Shown here: piece by piece, positions 45,090 through 54,251 of the stretch
Layout of the letters: each line of letters opens with the position of its first letter
Numbering within the stretch: position 1 is the first letter of the stretch
Assembly: GCF_016651105.1 (NCBI RefSeq)
Contig: NZ_JAEKEL010000001.1
Span: 1,323,501-1,387,500, forward strand
DNA from: Pseudomonas sp. TH15
GTDB lineage: Bacteria > Pseudomonadota > Gammaproteobacteria > Pseudomonadales > Pseudomonadaceae
Direction: 5' to 3'
Length of the DNA stretch: 64,000 nucleotides
Made by a program: the position numbers and the translations under genes
Notes under the pieces: generated by a model
What the model saw: the letters and a program-made list of their open reading frames with translations, nothing else
Told to the model about the DNA's origin: nothing
Databases searched by the model: none

Positions 45090-48002
45090 ATGCCGCTCGC
45101 CACGTTGCTTCACCGTGTCAGTTTGCCCAGCCCGCAAGTGTCTGCGGAGCAAGCACTAGAGCTGTTGCAGGCACATTACGGGTTGAACGGGGTATTGCAG
45201 CCCTTGGGCAGTCAGCAGGATCTCAACTTTCGCGTCGACAGCGATCGCGGTCGTTTCGTCCTGAAAATTTGTCGTGGCGACTACTCGGCGCTCGAGTTGC
45301 AGGCCCAGCACGCAGGGCTCAAGCATTTGGCCGAACATAGCGGTGTGGATGTGCCGCGGGTGATTCCAGCCAACAATGGCGCAGACCTGCTCTCGCTGGA
45401 AGTCGGCGGTCAGCCTGTCCATATGCGGCTGCTGGATTACATTGAAGGCCAGTCGTTGACGCACCTCGATTACTTGCCGGGATCGGTGGTAGCCGGATTT
45501 GGCCGGCTCTGCGGCGAAATGGATCTGGCCTTGGCCGCTTTCGACCATCCAGGCCTTGAACGTACCCTTCAATGGGACGCCCGCCACGCCAACGCATTGA
45601 TCGCCCATTTGTTGCCAGTCATCCAGGATGATCAGCAACGCGCGTTGATTGCCGAGGCCGCCGAACAGGCAGAACGACGTTTGCTGCCGTTAGTGGCGAA
45701 GCTGCCGGTGCAGGCAATTCATATGGACATCACCGATGACAACGTGGTCTGGCAGCGGGATTCAAAACGCCAGTGGCAGTTGCAAGGGGTGATCGATTTT
45801 GGCGATCTGATTCGTACCTGGCGCATTACCGATCTGTCGGTGACGTGCGCGGCGCTGCTGCATCACGCCGATGGCGATCCGTTTTACATCTTGCCGGCGG
45901 TTCAGGCCTATCACGCGGTCAATCCGTTGCAGTATGAAGAGCTGCTGGCGCTCTGGCCGCTGATCGTGGCCCGCGCGGCGGTGCTGGTGCTCAGTGGCGA
46001 GCAGCAGGTCAGCATCGATCCGGGCAACGCCTACAGTCGCGACAATCTCACTCATGAGTGGGAAATTTTCCGCGTTGCTACATCGGTGCCGTTGGCGCTG
46101 ATGGAAGCGGCGATCCTGACCGCCGTCGGCCAGAGCCTGCCGAGTATTGGCAGGGAAGGGTTTGCGCCGTTATTGCCGGGTCTGGTGGGGTGCGAGTTTG
46201 CCTTGATCGATCTGGGCGTGCTCAGTCCACATTTCGAGGCTGGTAACTGGGAGCAAGCGGGTATCGATCGGCGTCTGCTGACCGAAGCGGCGGCAGCCCA
46301 CGGTTTGGCGGCTAGCCGTTATGGTCAATATCGTTTGTCCCGTACCCGGCCGGACAGTGCCGCAGAACCGGACACTTGCCCGCTGCACGTCGAGCTACGA
46401 GTGCCCCACGGTACGACGGTCGAGTCACCGTTTGCCGGTGTCGTCCACCAGCCGGAAGTGGGTGTGCTGCAACTGGATGGCCCGCAACTGAGCGTGCGTC
46501 TGTGGGGCGTCACGCCGTCGCTGCATACCGGTGCGGCGCTGGTCAAAGGTCAGGTGCTGGGTTCGGTCAGCGGGTCTTTGGTCGTGCAGTTGAGCCGTGT
46601 GGCTTCGCTCAACGCTCCGTTGTTTTGTACGCCGTCACGCGCGGCGGCCTGGCAAGCGTTGTGCCCTTCGCCCGCAGCCTTGCTTGGGCTGGCCTGTGAC
46701 GCTGAAGCAGAGCTTGATTCGCAGACATTGCTGGCCCGTCGCGACGCCAGTTTCGCCCGCACCCAAAAACACTATTACGTCGACCCGCCACGCATCGAGC
46801 GCGGCTGGCGCAATCACCTGATCGACATGCAGGGCCGCTCCTACCTCGACATGCTCAACAACGTCGCGGTGCTGGGGCACGGTCATCCACGCATGGCTGC
46901 CGTCGCCAGCCGTCAGTGGTCGATGCTCAACACCAACTCGCGGTTTAACTACGCGGCGGTTGCCGAGTTCTCCGAGCGCCTGTTGAAGTTGTCGCCGGAT
47001 TCCATGGACCGGGTATTCCTGGTCAACAGTGGCAGCGAGGCCAACGACCTGGCGATTCGCTTGGCCTGGGCCTACAGCGGCGGTCGGGACATGCTCAGCG
47101 TGCTCGAGGCCTATCACGGCTGGACGGTGGGCGCGGACGCGGTCTCGACCTCGATTGCCGACAACCCGAAAGCCTTGAGCAGCCGCCCTGACTGGGTGCA
47201 TCCGGTGACTGCGCCGAACACCTATCGCGGCGAATTCCGTGGCCCGGACAGCGCGCCGGACTATGTGCGCAGTGTCGAACACAACCTGGCGAAAATCGCC
47301 GAGCAGAAACGCCAGTTGGCCGGTTTCATCTGCGAACCGGTTTATGGCAATGCCGGCGGTATCTCGTTGCCGCCTGGGTATTTGCAGCAGGTGTATGCGT
47401 TGGTCCGCGCTCAGGGCGGTGTGTGCATCGCCGACGAAGTACAGGTTGGTTACGGCCGCATGGGCCACTTCTTCTGGGGCTTCGAAGAGCAGGGCGTGGT
47501 GCCGGACATCATCACCATGGCCAAGGGCATGGGCAACGGCCAGCCACTGGGCGCAGTGATCACCCGCCGGGAAATCGCCGAAGCGCTGGAGGCCGAGGGT
47601 TACTTCTTTTCGTCGGCGGGCGGTAGCCCAGTCAGTTGCCAGGTCGGCATGGCGGTGCTCGATGTGATGGAAGAGGAAAAGCTTTGGGAGAACGCACAGG
47701 TCGTCGGTGGCTATTTCAAGCAACGGCTTGAAGCGCTGATCGAAACTCATCCGTTGGTGGGTGCGGTACATGGGTCGGGCTTCTACTTGGGTGTGGAGCT
47801 GATCCGTAACCGTGAAACCCTGGAGCCGGCGACTGAAGAAACCACGGCGCTGTGTGACCGGTTGCGTGAGCTGGGGATTTTCATGCAGCCGACGGGCGAT
47901 TATCTGAACGTCCTGAAGATCAAACCACCGATGGTGACCTCGCGCCAGAGCGTGGATTTCTTTGTCGACATGCTCTCGAAGGTGCTCGCAGAGGGCCTGT
48001 AA
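45090..48002 (+). CDS. Three-domain fusion: APH-type kinase, M23-like domain, class III aminotransferase
   Basis: This 970-residue protein has an N-terminal aminoglycoside-phosphotransferase-like kinase (about 1-350) with the catalytic loop IHMDITDDNVVW (about 210-221). A short M23-like beta domain (about 430-525, VPHGTTVESPFAGVVHQPEVG) follows, then a class III PLP aminotransferase (about 550-970) with Lys812 in ITMAKGMGNGQPLG as probable Schiff-base lysine. By analogy with hydroxylysine kinase and ethanolamine/hydroxylysine phospho-lyases, it may phosphorylate an amino alcohol and eliminate the phosphate (inference). Such fusions occur in other pseudomonads and rhizobia (from memory). Confidence 0.85.
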   Translation: MPLATLLHRVSLPSPQVSAEQALELLQAHYGLNGVLQPLGSQQDLNFRVDSDRGRFVLKICRGDYSALELQAQHAGLKHLAEHSGVDVPRVIPANNGADLLSLEVGGQPVHMRLLDYIEGQSLTHLDYLPGSVVAGFGRLCGEMDLALAAFDHPGLERTLQWDARHANALIAHLLPVIQDDQQRALIAEAAEQAERRLLPLVAKLPVQAIHMDITDDNVVWQRDSKRQWQLQGVIDFGDLIRTWRITDLSVTCAALLHHADGDPFYILPAVQAYHAVNPLQYEELLALWPLIVARAAVLVLSGEQQVSIDPGNAYSRDNLTHEWEIFRVATSVPLALMEAAILTAVGQSLPSIGREGFAPLLPGLVGCEFALIDLGVLSPHFEAGNWEQAGIDRRLLTEAAAAHGLAASRYGQYRLSRTRPDSAAEPDTCPLHVELRVPHGTTVESPFAGVVHQPEVGVLQLDGPQLSVRLWGVTPSLHTGAALVKGQVLGSVSGSLVVQLSRVASLNAPLFCTPSRAAAWQALCPSPAALLGLACDAEAELDSQTLLARRDASFARTQKHYYVDPPRIERGWRNHLIDMQGRSYLDMLNNVAVLGHGHPRMAAVASRQWSMLNTNSRFNYAAVAEFSERLLKLSPDSMDRVFLVNSGSEANDLAIRLAWAYSGGRDMLSVLEAYHGWTVGADAVSTSIADNPKALSSRPDWVHPVTAPNTYRGEFRGPDSAPDYVRSVEHNLAKIAEQKRQLAGFICEPVYGNAGGISLPPGYLQQVYALVRAQGGVCIADEVQVGYGRMGHFFWGFEEQGVVPDIITMAKGMGNGQPLGAVITRREIAEALEAEGYFFSSAGGSPVSCQVGMAVLDVMEEEKLWENAQVVGGYFKQRLEALIETHPLVGAVHGSGFYLGVELIRNRETLEPATEETTALCDRLRELGIFMQPTGDYLNVLKIKPPMVTSRQSVDFFVDMLSKVLAEGL

Positions 48003-48017
48003 ACACCTACCCCTATT

Positions 48018-48095
48018 GTGGGAGTGAGCCTGCTCGCGATAGCGGTGGAACATGCACCATTGATGCTGACTGGGCCACCGCTATCGCGAGCAGGA
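48018..48095. repeat. REP pair, second unit truncated
   Basis: GTGGGAGTGAGCCTGCTCGC at about 48018-48042 faces a truncated inverse unit (CTATCGCGAGCAGGA) at about 48080-48095. Confidence 0.85.
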
Positions 48096-48292
48096 TGGTG
48101 TTTAAGTTCGATTGTTATCGGCTTTATCTGGGTCAATTTAGACAGAAGGCATATCAACAGCTTTTAAAGCAGATATTTATCGGCTATAAAGTCGCCATTG
48201 CCCACGGTGTGATCAACCACGCCCGGTGCTTCTCTTTCTGTCATTGGTCGTCGTCACACTCGACCTTCAAGCAATTGCCCAGGAGATGATTC

Positions 48293-49171
48293 ATGAGCCG
48301 TATCGTTACCGTCGCCGCTACCCAGATGGCTTGTTCCTGGGACCTTGAAGCCAACATCGAGACCGCTGAGAAGCTGGTCCGTGAGGCCGCGGCCAAAGGT
48401 GCGCAGATCATCCTGATCCAGGAACTGTTCGAGGCCCCGTACTTCTGCCAGAAACCGAACCCTGAATACCTGCAACTGGCCACAACCGTCGAAGACAACA
48501 TCGCCATCAAGCACTTCCAGAAAGTCGCCAAAGAACTGCAAGTGGTGCTGCCGATCAGCTTCTACGAACTGGCCGGCCGCGCGCGATTCAACAGCATCGC
48601 GATCATCGATGCCGACGGTGCCAACCTCGGGATTTATCGTAAAAGCCACATCCCGGACGGCCCTGGCTACCACGAGAAGTACTACTTCAACCCGGGCGAT
48701 ACCGGCTTCAAAGTCTGGAACACCCGTTACGCGAAAATCGGCGTGGGCATTTGCTGGGACCAGTGGTTCCCGGAGTGCGCCCGCAGCATGGCGTTGCTCG
48801 GCGCGGAAATCCTGTTCTACCCGACCGCCATCGGCAGCGAGCCGCACGACAAGACCATTTCCTCCCGTGACCACTGGCAGCGTGTGCAACAGGGCCATGC
48901 CGGCGCCAACCTGATGCCGCTGATCGCCAGCAACCGCATCGGCAACGAAGAGCAGGACGGCTACGACATTACCTTCTACGGCTCGTCGTTCATCGCCAAC
49001 CAGTTTGGCGAGAAGGTCCAGGAACTCAACCAGACCGAAGAAGGCGTGCTGGTTCAAAGTTTCGACCTCGACGAGCTGGAGCACATCCGCAGTGCTTGGG
49101 GCTCGTTCCGTGATCGTCGCCCGAACCTATACAATGCGATCAAAACCCTCGACGGTTCCCTGGAGTCCTGA
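48293..49171 (+). CDS. aguB: N-carbamoylputrescine amidohydrolase
   Basis: This 292-residue nitrilase-superfamily enzyme carries the Glu-Lys-Cys triad in [34 protein letters not shown] and [14 protein letters not shown] (about residues 145-158). It hydrolyses N-carbamoylputrescine to putrescine, CO2 and ammonia. It is followed four bases later by aguA, which makes its substrate, so the operon converts agmatine to putrescine. CAGGAGATGATTC precedes the ATG. Confidence 0.95.
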   Translation: MSRIVTVAATQMACSWDLEANIETAEKLVREAAAKGAQIILIQELFEAPYFCQKPNPEYLQLATTVEDNIAIKHFQKVAKELQVVLPISFYELAGRARFNSIAIIDADGANLGIYRKSHIPDGPGYHEKYYFNPGDTGFKVWNTRYAKIGVGICWDQWFPECARSMALLGAEILFYPTAIGSEPHDKTISSRDHWQRVQQGHAGANLMPLIASNRIGNEEQDGYDITFYGSSFIANQFGEKVQELNQTEEGVLVQSFDLDELEHIRSAWGSFRDRRPNLYNAIKTLDGSLES

Positions 49172-49175
49172 TCCC

Positions 49176-50282
49176 ATGACCACATTACACAGCACCCCAC
49201 GCGCCGACGGCTTCTACATGCCGGCCGAGTGGGCAGCACAAACCCAGACCTGGATGATCTGGCCCGAGCGCCCGGACAACTGGCGTCTGGGTGGCAAACC
49301 GGCGCAAACCGCACACGTCGCAGTGGCCAAGGCCATCGCCCGTTTTGAGCCGGTGACCGTCGCGGTTTCCGCCGGTCAGTACGAAAACGCCCGCGCCCGT
49401 CTGGATGTGCCGAATATTCGTGTTGTCGAGATGTCCAGCGACGACGCCTGGGTCCGCGACACCGGCCCAACCTTCGTCATCAATAACAGTGGTGAAGTCC
49501 GTGGTGTGAACTGGGACTTCAACTCGTGGGGCGGTTTTGATGGCGGTCTGTACTCGCCGTGGAACCGTGACTCGCAGGTGGGCGGCAAGATCCTTGAGAT
49601 CGAGCGCAGCCAGCGCTACCGCACCGAGGGCTTCGTGCTCGAAGGCGGTTCTATTCATGTCGATGGCGAAGGCACGCTGATCACCACCGAAGAATGCCTG
49701 CTCAACCGCAATCGTAATCCGCACCTCAACCGTGCAGACATCGAAGCGGTGCTCAGCGCGAATCTGGCTGTGGATAAAATCATCTGGCTGCCGGACGGTT
49801 TGTTCAACGACGAAACCGACGGTCATGTGGATAACTTCTGCTGCTACGTGCGCCCAGGTGAAGTATTGCTGGCCTGGACCGATGACCCGCAGGACCCGAA
49901 CTACCCGCGCTGCCAGGCGGCGATGAAAGTGCTGGAAAGCAGCACCGACGCCAAAGGTCGCCCATTCACGGTGCACAAAATGCCGATTCCGGGGCCGCTG
50001 TATGCAACCGAGGAAGAGTGCGCGGGTGTCGATCCGGTGGACGGCACACAGGAGCGCAATCCGACCGTTCGTCTGGCCGGTTCCTACGTGAACTTCCTGA
50101 TCGTCAACGGCGGCATCATCGCACCAAGCTTCGACGACCCGCTGGATGGCCCGGCGAAAGAGATTCTTCAGGGCCTGTTTCCGCAGCACGAAGTGGTGAT
50201 GGTGCCGGGCCGCGAACTGTTACTGGGAGGCGGGAACATCCACTGCCTTACCCAACAGCAGCCCGCGCCGCACAAGGAGTGA
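49176..50282 (+). CDS. aguA: Agmatine deiminase
   Basis: This 368-residue guanidino-group-modifying enzyme carries [27 protein letters not shown] at its start. The active-site segments are [10 protein letters not shown] and [11 protein letters not shown], and the nucleophilic cysteine lies in [13 protein letters not shown] (about residue 357). It converts agmatine to N-carbamoylputrescine and ammonia. The ATG at 49176 lies four bases after the aguB stop and inside its ribosome footprint, so translation is likely coupled. Confidence 0.95.
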   Translation: MTTLHSTPRADGFYMPAEWAAQTQTWMIWPERPDNWRLGGKPAQTAHVAVAKAIARFEPVTVAVSAGQYENARARLDVPNIRVVEMSSDDAWVRDTGPTFVINNSGEVRGVNWDFNSWGGFDGGLYSPWNRDSQVGGKILEIERSQRYRTEGFVLEGGSIHVDGEGTLITTEECLLNRNRNPHLNRADIEAVLSANLAVDKIIWLPDGLFNDETDGHVDNFCCYVRPGEVLLAWTDDPQDPNYPRCQAAMKVLESSTDAKGRPFTVHKMPIPGPLYATEEECAGVDPVDGTQERNPTVRLAGSYVNFLIVNGGIIAPSFDDPLDGPAKEILQGLFPQHEVVMVPGRELLLGGGNIHCLTQQQPAPHKE

Positions 50283-50351
50283 GTGGGGTTGTAACAGCTT
50301 GAGTTGATTGCATATTCAACCAGGCAGCAATTGCCGCACAGCGCATGAGAG

Positions 50352-50386
50352 AAAGCCCGCAGCCCGTCAGGACTGCGGGCTTTTTT
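50352..50386 (+). terminator. Intrinsic terminator of aguBA
   Basis: AAAGCCCGCAG / CTGCGGGCTTT form an 11-bp stem with a 10-base loop and T-run. Confidence 0.95.
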
Positions 50387-50414
50387 GTATCCACTCATCG
50401 ACACCTAAGAAATA

Positions 50415-50431
50415 TTGGCACAGCTCTTGTA
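50415..50431 (+). promoter_or_regulatory. Possible sigma-54-like promoter
   Basis: TTGGCACAGCTCTTGTA resembles the -24/-12 consensus (TGGCAC-N5-TTGC). The -12 GC is GT here, so it is imperfect. It lies ~95 bases upstream of the small gene at 50527. Confidence 0.3.
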
Positions 50432-50526
50432 TCTGTGATGGTGCAAAACAGGGAGGGGAGAGCTGCGATGTTCTGTCATAAACCTTGGATAAGTTAGCCG
50501 CTCACAAACCGGGAGAGAGCGCTGAA

Positions 50527-50739
50527 ATGAACGCCGAAGTGAATGTAGTGAGCGAGCGGACATTGCATCCCCTGGCAGTCAATAGCGAATCGCTCCAGAT
50601 CCTTGCGCACTGGTTGAAATCCAATGGAACGCGTCAGATCAGGGAACCTGATCCGCGCCGGATGATGATCGAGCGCTACCCCGCTGGTTTATTCAGCGAG
50701 GCGGAGCTGGAAGCGTTGTGGGATGTGATGGAAGGATAA
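50527..50739 (+). CDS. Small protein of unknown function (70 residues)
   Basis: It starts MNAEVNVVSERTLHPLAVNSE. The later part is helical and charged (MMIERYPAGLFSEAELEALWDVMEG). GGGAGAGAG precedes the ATG, and a strong terminator follows 22 bases after the stop, so it looks like a genuine single-gene unit. A nine-codon ORF (MFCHKPWIS, 50468-50497) with its own purine-rich ribosome site lies in the leader. I do not recognise a family. Confidence 0.6.
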   Translation: MNAEVNVVSERTLHPLAVNSESLQILAHWLKSNGTRQIREPDPRRMMIERYPAGLFSEAELEALWDVMEG

Positions 50740-50761
50740 AAAAGAAAAACAACGGATTGAT

Positions 50762-50792
50762 AAAAGCGCTGCCGGGAAGGCGGCGCTTTTTT
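50762..50792 (+). terminator. Intrinsic terminator of the 70-residue gene
   Basis: AAAAGCGCTGCC / GGCGGCGCTTTT form a stem with a GGGA-type loop, followed by a T-run. Confidence 0.93.
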
Positions 50793-51009
50793 ATGGGCGA
50801 AGATTTTTTTGATCACTGGAGATCAACTGTGGGAGCGGGTGGAGTCTGGTCGGGTCCGCTTCGGGCTCAAGTCGTTGCGGTTGTCGGTCACCCCGGGCAT
50901 TCGACCGATTCTTGAAACAGACTGAAATCCATTCCGGCGTTTTTCCGCAACGGCCTGAGGACTAGTCTGCCGGCATCGAGTTTTCCTACTTCTTTGCCGG
51001 AGCCTTCCC

Positions 51010-51678
51010 ATGATCCTTCATTACATTTACGACCCGTTGTGTGGCTGGTGCTACGGGGCAAAACCGTTGGTGCAAGCGGCCCAAACCGTCCTGCCAGTGA
51101 TTGCCCATGGCGGTGGGATGATGAGCGGCGCCAATCGCCAGATCGTCTCGCCACAATTGCGCAACTATGTGATGCCCCATGATCGGCGCATCGCCGAGTA
51201 CACCGGCCAGCCGTTCGGTGAGGCCTATTTCGAAGGATTGCTGCGCGATCACTCCGCGGTTTTCGATTCGACGCCACCGATTGCCGCCGTCATGGCAGCG
51301 CAGTCAATTAACGGAGGCGGGCTGCAGATGCTGGGACGGTTGCAAACTGCACACTATGTAGAAGGACGGCGAATTGCCGATTCAACCGTGCTGTTGGAAT
51401 TGGCGATGGAGATGGGTTATGCACAAGAACACTTCCACATTGCGTTTGAATCCGTTGATAGCCAGGCGCACATAAAAGTCAGCCGCCAATTGTTGGCTCA
51501 ATTGGGCGGCCAGGGGTTTCCAACGTTCGCTCTGGAAAACAACGGACAGTTCCAACTGCTCGACATCAGTTCCTGGCTGGGCAAGCCGCAGGCCTTTGCC
51601 GATTGGTTGAAACAGTCGATGAGCATCGATGGGACAAGCAAATCATCAGCACTTTGTGGACTCGACGGATGTGTGTGA
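51010..51678 (+). CDS. DsbA-family thioredoxin-fold protein (FrnE-like)
   Basis: This 222-residue protein starts MILHYIYDPLCGWCYGAKPL, with a CGWC redox motif near residue 11. The DsbA-type helical insertion and the cis-proline segment GGQGFPTFAL (about residues 173-182) follow. No signal peptide is present, so it should act in the cytoplasm, like FrnE or 2-hydroxychromene isomerase-type members. The C-terminus has two extra cysteines (ALCGLDGCV). The partner is unknown. Confidence 0.85.
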   Translation: MILHYIYDPLCGWCYGAKPLVQAAQTVLPVIAHGGGMMSGANRQIVSPQLRNYVMPHDRRIAEYTGQPFGEAYFEGLLRDHSAVFDSTPPIAAVMAAQSINGGGLQMLGRLQTAHYVEGRRIADSTVLLELAMEMGYAQEHFHIAFESVDSQAHIKVSRQLLAQLGGQGFPTFALENNGQFQLLDISSWLGKPQAFADWLKQSMSIDGTSKSSALCGLDGCV

Positions 51679-51780
51679 CGGGCGCTGTATTCACTGACAG
51701 TGGGCATTTGCGTGCAAGGAGTCAGCGCTAAATTTATGTTTCTTAGACGTTTTTCACCTATTCACAGACGATTCATGAAA

Positions 51781-51810
51781 TTGACACAGGGTTAAGGGCG
51801 CGGATAGGAT
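51781..51810 (+). promoter_or_regulatory. Near-consensus sigma-70 promoter ahead of oprD
   Basis: TTGACA at 51781-51786, an 18-base spacer, then TAGGAT at 51805-51810. Predicted start is near 51817, 157 bases before the porin start codon. Confidence 0.7.
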
Positions 51811-51816
51811 TCGCGC

Positions 51817-51897
51817 CAACGCCTGTGGCCGACCGCCACGACTCACAAAACAATAAAAGGCCCGCCGCGATTTTTCGTGGGCGGGCCTTTTGTTTTT
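51817..51897 (+). ncRNA. Candidate small RNA or attenuated leader upstream of oprD
   Basis: Between the promoter and the porin gene there is a small stem (GTGGC/GCCAC), then a single-stranded CACAAAACAATAAAA stretch, then a full intrinsic terminator. A transcript of ~80 nt would result. The A-rich stretch resembles the CA motifs bound by Hfq/Crc. Read-through would give the oprD message. Confidence 0.45.
51855..51897 (+). terminator. Intrinsic terminator between promoter and oprD
   Basis: AAAAGGCCCGCC (51855-51866) pairs perfectly with GGCGGGCCTTTT (51880-51891) and is followed by GTTTTT. Confidence 0.93.
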
Positions 51898-51973
51898 GGG
51901 TGAAAAAAGAGCGCGACAGCGCCGTTTCAGCCGTTCGGCACAGCGCGTATCAACCGGTAATAAGGAAAATAAT

Positions 51974-53260
51974 ATGTTGAACAAGCGAATCAGCCTGATC
52001 GCTCTGGGGATGTTGAGCGCTACACAAGCCATGGCTAACGACCAGGCCGAATCCAAGGGTTTTGTTGAAGACAGCAGCCTCAAAGTGCTGCTGCGCAACG
52101 CCTACATCAATCGTGATTACAAAGACGGCAACCCGGATAAATCCGAGTGGGGCCAAGCGGCCATCGGTACGTTCTCGTCCGGTTTCACCCAAGGCACCGT
52201 CGGTGTCGGTGTGAATGCTTTCGGTCTGTACGCACTTAACCTGGAGCGCAGCGAAGATCGCAGCGGTGCCCAAGGTATCGATTTCTTCAAAAAGGGCGAC
52301 AGCGGCAGCCCGGCCAACGACCTTTCCAAGGGCGGCGCAGCGGTCAAGTTCCGTCTGTCCAGCACCACGCTGACCTACGGCGACCAGATGCCGGAATTGC
52401 CGGTGCTGAACTACGACAACTCGCGCCTGCTGCCAGAAAGCTACACCGGCACGCTGATCACCTCCAAAGAGATCCAGGGCCTGGTGCTGAACGCCGGTCG
52501 CTTCACCGCCGAATCGCGTAAGAGCGCTGAAGGCCGTGACAGTGGTGGCTTGAAGTCGATTAACGTATTGGGCGGTAGCTACCAGTTCACCGAACAGTTC
52601 AAGGCTGCGGTTTACGCTTCCGACGTCGAAGACGTGCTGAAGAAGCAATACGTGAACGCCAATTACGTGTTCCCGATCGACAAGGATCAGTCCCTGACCC
52701 TGGACTTCAACGGCTACCGCACCAAGCTGGACGATTCCTACGTCCGTGAAAACGGTATCACCGGCGACGACAACAAGATCTGGAGCCTGGCAGCGACTTT
52801 TGCCACCGGCCCGCACTCGTTCACCGTTGCTCACCAGCGCAGCACTGGCGACAGCAACCTGGGCTACGCCTACGGCGGCTATCAGAAAGACCAGGGTCGT
52901 GTCGGCGACGGTGGCAACACCATCTACCTGTCCAACTCTTACTGGTCCGACTTCAATGCTGAAGACGAACGCAGCTGGCAACTGGGCTACGGCCTGGACT
53001 TCGGCGCTTTCGGCGTTCCGGGTCTGAGCTACAACTTCGCCTATGTGCGCGGTGACAACATCACCACGTCCACCAGCGAAGGCGGGACCGAGCGCGAGAT
53101 CTTCAACCAGTTCAAGTACGTCGTGCAAAGTGGCCCGGCCAAAGACCTGAGCGTGAAACTGCGCAGCTCGATCCTGCGCGTGTCGCAGAAATCCAGCGAG
53201 TACAACGTCAGCGGTAACGAAGTACGTGTGTTCGTGGATTACCCGATCAACATCTTCTGA
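51974..53260 (+). CDS. OprD-family outer-membrane porin
   Basis: This 428-residue protein has a signal peptide (MLNKRISLIALGMLSATQAMA). A mature N-terminus rich in OprD features follows: SKGFVEDSSLKVLLRNAYINRDYKDG and KSEWGQAAIGTFSSGFTQGTVG. It ends in a terminal aromatic strand, VDYPINIF. These 18-stranded porins take up specific amino acids or carboxylates. Members often serve basic amino acids or aromatic acids; the substrate here is not clear. The AAGGAAA ribosome site lies after a leader that contains a promoter and an intrinsic terminator. A terminator follows the gene. Confidence 0.94.
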   Translation: MLNKRISLIALGMLSATQAMANDQAESKGFVEDSSLKVLLRNAYINRDYKDGNPDKSEWGQAAIGTFSSGFTQGTVGVGVNAFGLYALNLERSEDRSGAQGIDFFKKGDSGSPANDLSKGGAAVKFRLSSTTLTYGDQMPELPVLNYDNSRLLPESYTGTLITSKEIQGLVLNAGRFTAESRKSAEGRDSGGLKSINVLGGSYQFTEQFKAAVYASDVEDVLKKQYVNANYVFPIDKDQSLTLDFNGYRTKLDDSYVRENGITGDDNKIWSLAATFATGPHSFTVAHQRSTGDSNLGYAYGGYQKDQGRVGDGGNTIYLSNSYWSDFNAEDERSWQLGYGLDFGAFGVPGLSYNFAYVRGDNITTSTSEGGTEREIFNQFKYVVQSGPAKDLSVKLRSSILRVSQKSSEYNVSGNEVRVFVDYPINIF

Positions 53261-53287
53261 TGATCGGCTGAGTTGATAAAACTCACT

Positions 53288-53318
53288 AAAAACCCCGACT
53301 GGCTCGGGGTTTTTTTTT
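53288..53318 (+). terminator. Intrinsic terminator of the porin gene
   Basis: AAAAACCCCGA / TCGGGGTTTTT with a 5-base loop and a long T-run. Confidence 0.95.
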
Positions 53319-53491
53319 GCTGATTTTTTTGTAAAAACGTTCTAAAGACGCCTCTTTTGGCATAAAAAAGTCGATTCAAAGCATCTTTTTACCGCGTTTA
53401 AAGCAACGCTTGATATGCCTGAAATTCTTTCTCATGGGCCGAAAATCCTGCAGATACTAGATTGAGCCGCTAAATGCAGCGGAGACTAGTA

Positions 53492-54238
53492 ATGATCGTT
53501 TTAAACAGAGAAGTTGGCGAATCGCTAAGGCGCGACAAATTTGTCAACGTCCAGGGTGGTGACTTCAATCTCTACGGTCATTTCGCCGACTTCGTCAGAC
53601 TGACCAGAAGTTGGGAAAACATGGAGCCGGACAGCTATTACGGCCAGTCCGAATCCGGAATGCGTTTCCGTCGCTACAGTGACTTCGAATACAACCCGGT
53701 GACCCGCGACTTGAAGCAGCTGGAGCACCGTGCCTATGTTCAGTCCAAAGCCAACAACAGCTACGTCGGTGGAATGGTTCGCCACTTCCAGGACTTCTCC
53801 GATGAAGTGATCAATTCGCCGGTGATGCGCAGCCTCATCGATATCGATTTTGAAGTGTACAAAAACGTCCTGCCGCCGGAATTGCACGATGAAATCTGGC
53901 AATGCCAGATCCATCAGATCCGCATTGAGATCAAACCCGGCAAACAACTGGAAATCACTCCTGAAGGTATTCATTGCGACGGTTACCCGTTCAGCGGTGT
54001 GCACTTCTGGGGACGTAACAATGTGGACGGCGCCGAAAGCCGCCTCTACAGCGCCCACGAAGAGCAACTGGCGTCGACGACCTATCAGGAAATCCTCGAC
54101 ACCACGTTCTTCCTCGATCGCGACATGCGCCACTACGTGACCCCGGCTCGAAATACCCATTCCCACGACATGGCGTACCGGCAAATCCTGGCGATTTCCT
54201 TCTCGCGGCCCGGGACCGCTTTCGACATTGTTCGCTGA
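53492..54238 (+). CDS. 2OG-Fe(II) dioxygenase of the isoleucine-hydroxylase (IDO) type
   Basis: This 248-residue protein belongs to the 2OG-Fe dioxygenase family that includes L-isoleucine 4-hydroxylase. The iron-binding HxD is in EGIHCDGYPFSGVHFWGRNN (about residues 160-163), with the distal His probably in NTHSHDMAYRQIL. The ATG at 53492 has GGAG seven bases upstream; an ATG at 53474 is an alternative. It is followed by a GNAT acetyltransferase, azlC and azlD, suggesting that a free branched-chain or related amino acid is hydroxylated and then acetylated and/or exported. Confidence 0.85.
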   Translation: MIVLNREVGESLRRDKFVNVQGGDFNLYGHFADFVRLTRSWENMEPDSYYGQSESGMRFRRYSDFEYNPVTRDLKQLEHRAYVQSKANNSYVGGMVRHFQDFSDEVINSPVMRSLIDIDFEVYKNVLPPELHDEIWQCQIHQIRIEIKPGKQLEITPEGIHCDGYPFSGVHFWGRNNVDGAESRLYSAHEEQLASTTYQEILDTTFFLDRDMRHYVTPARNTHSHDMAYRQILAISFSRPGTAFDIVR

Positions 54239-54251
54239 ACAGCTCGACCCC

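Noticed and set aside
50823..50842. REP unit at GTGGGAGCGGGTGGAGTC
   Set aside because: Only the first half matches; the stem cannot form and no inverted partner is present, so at most it is a remnant.
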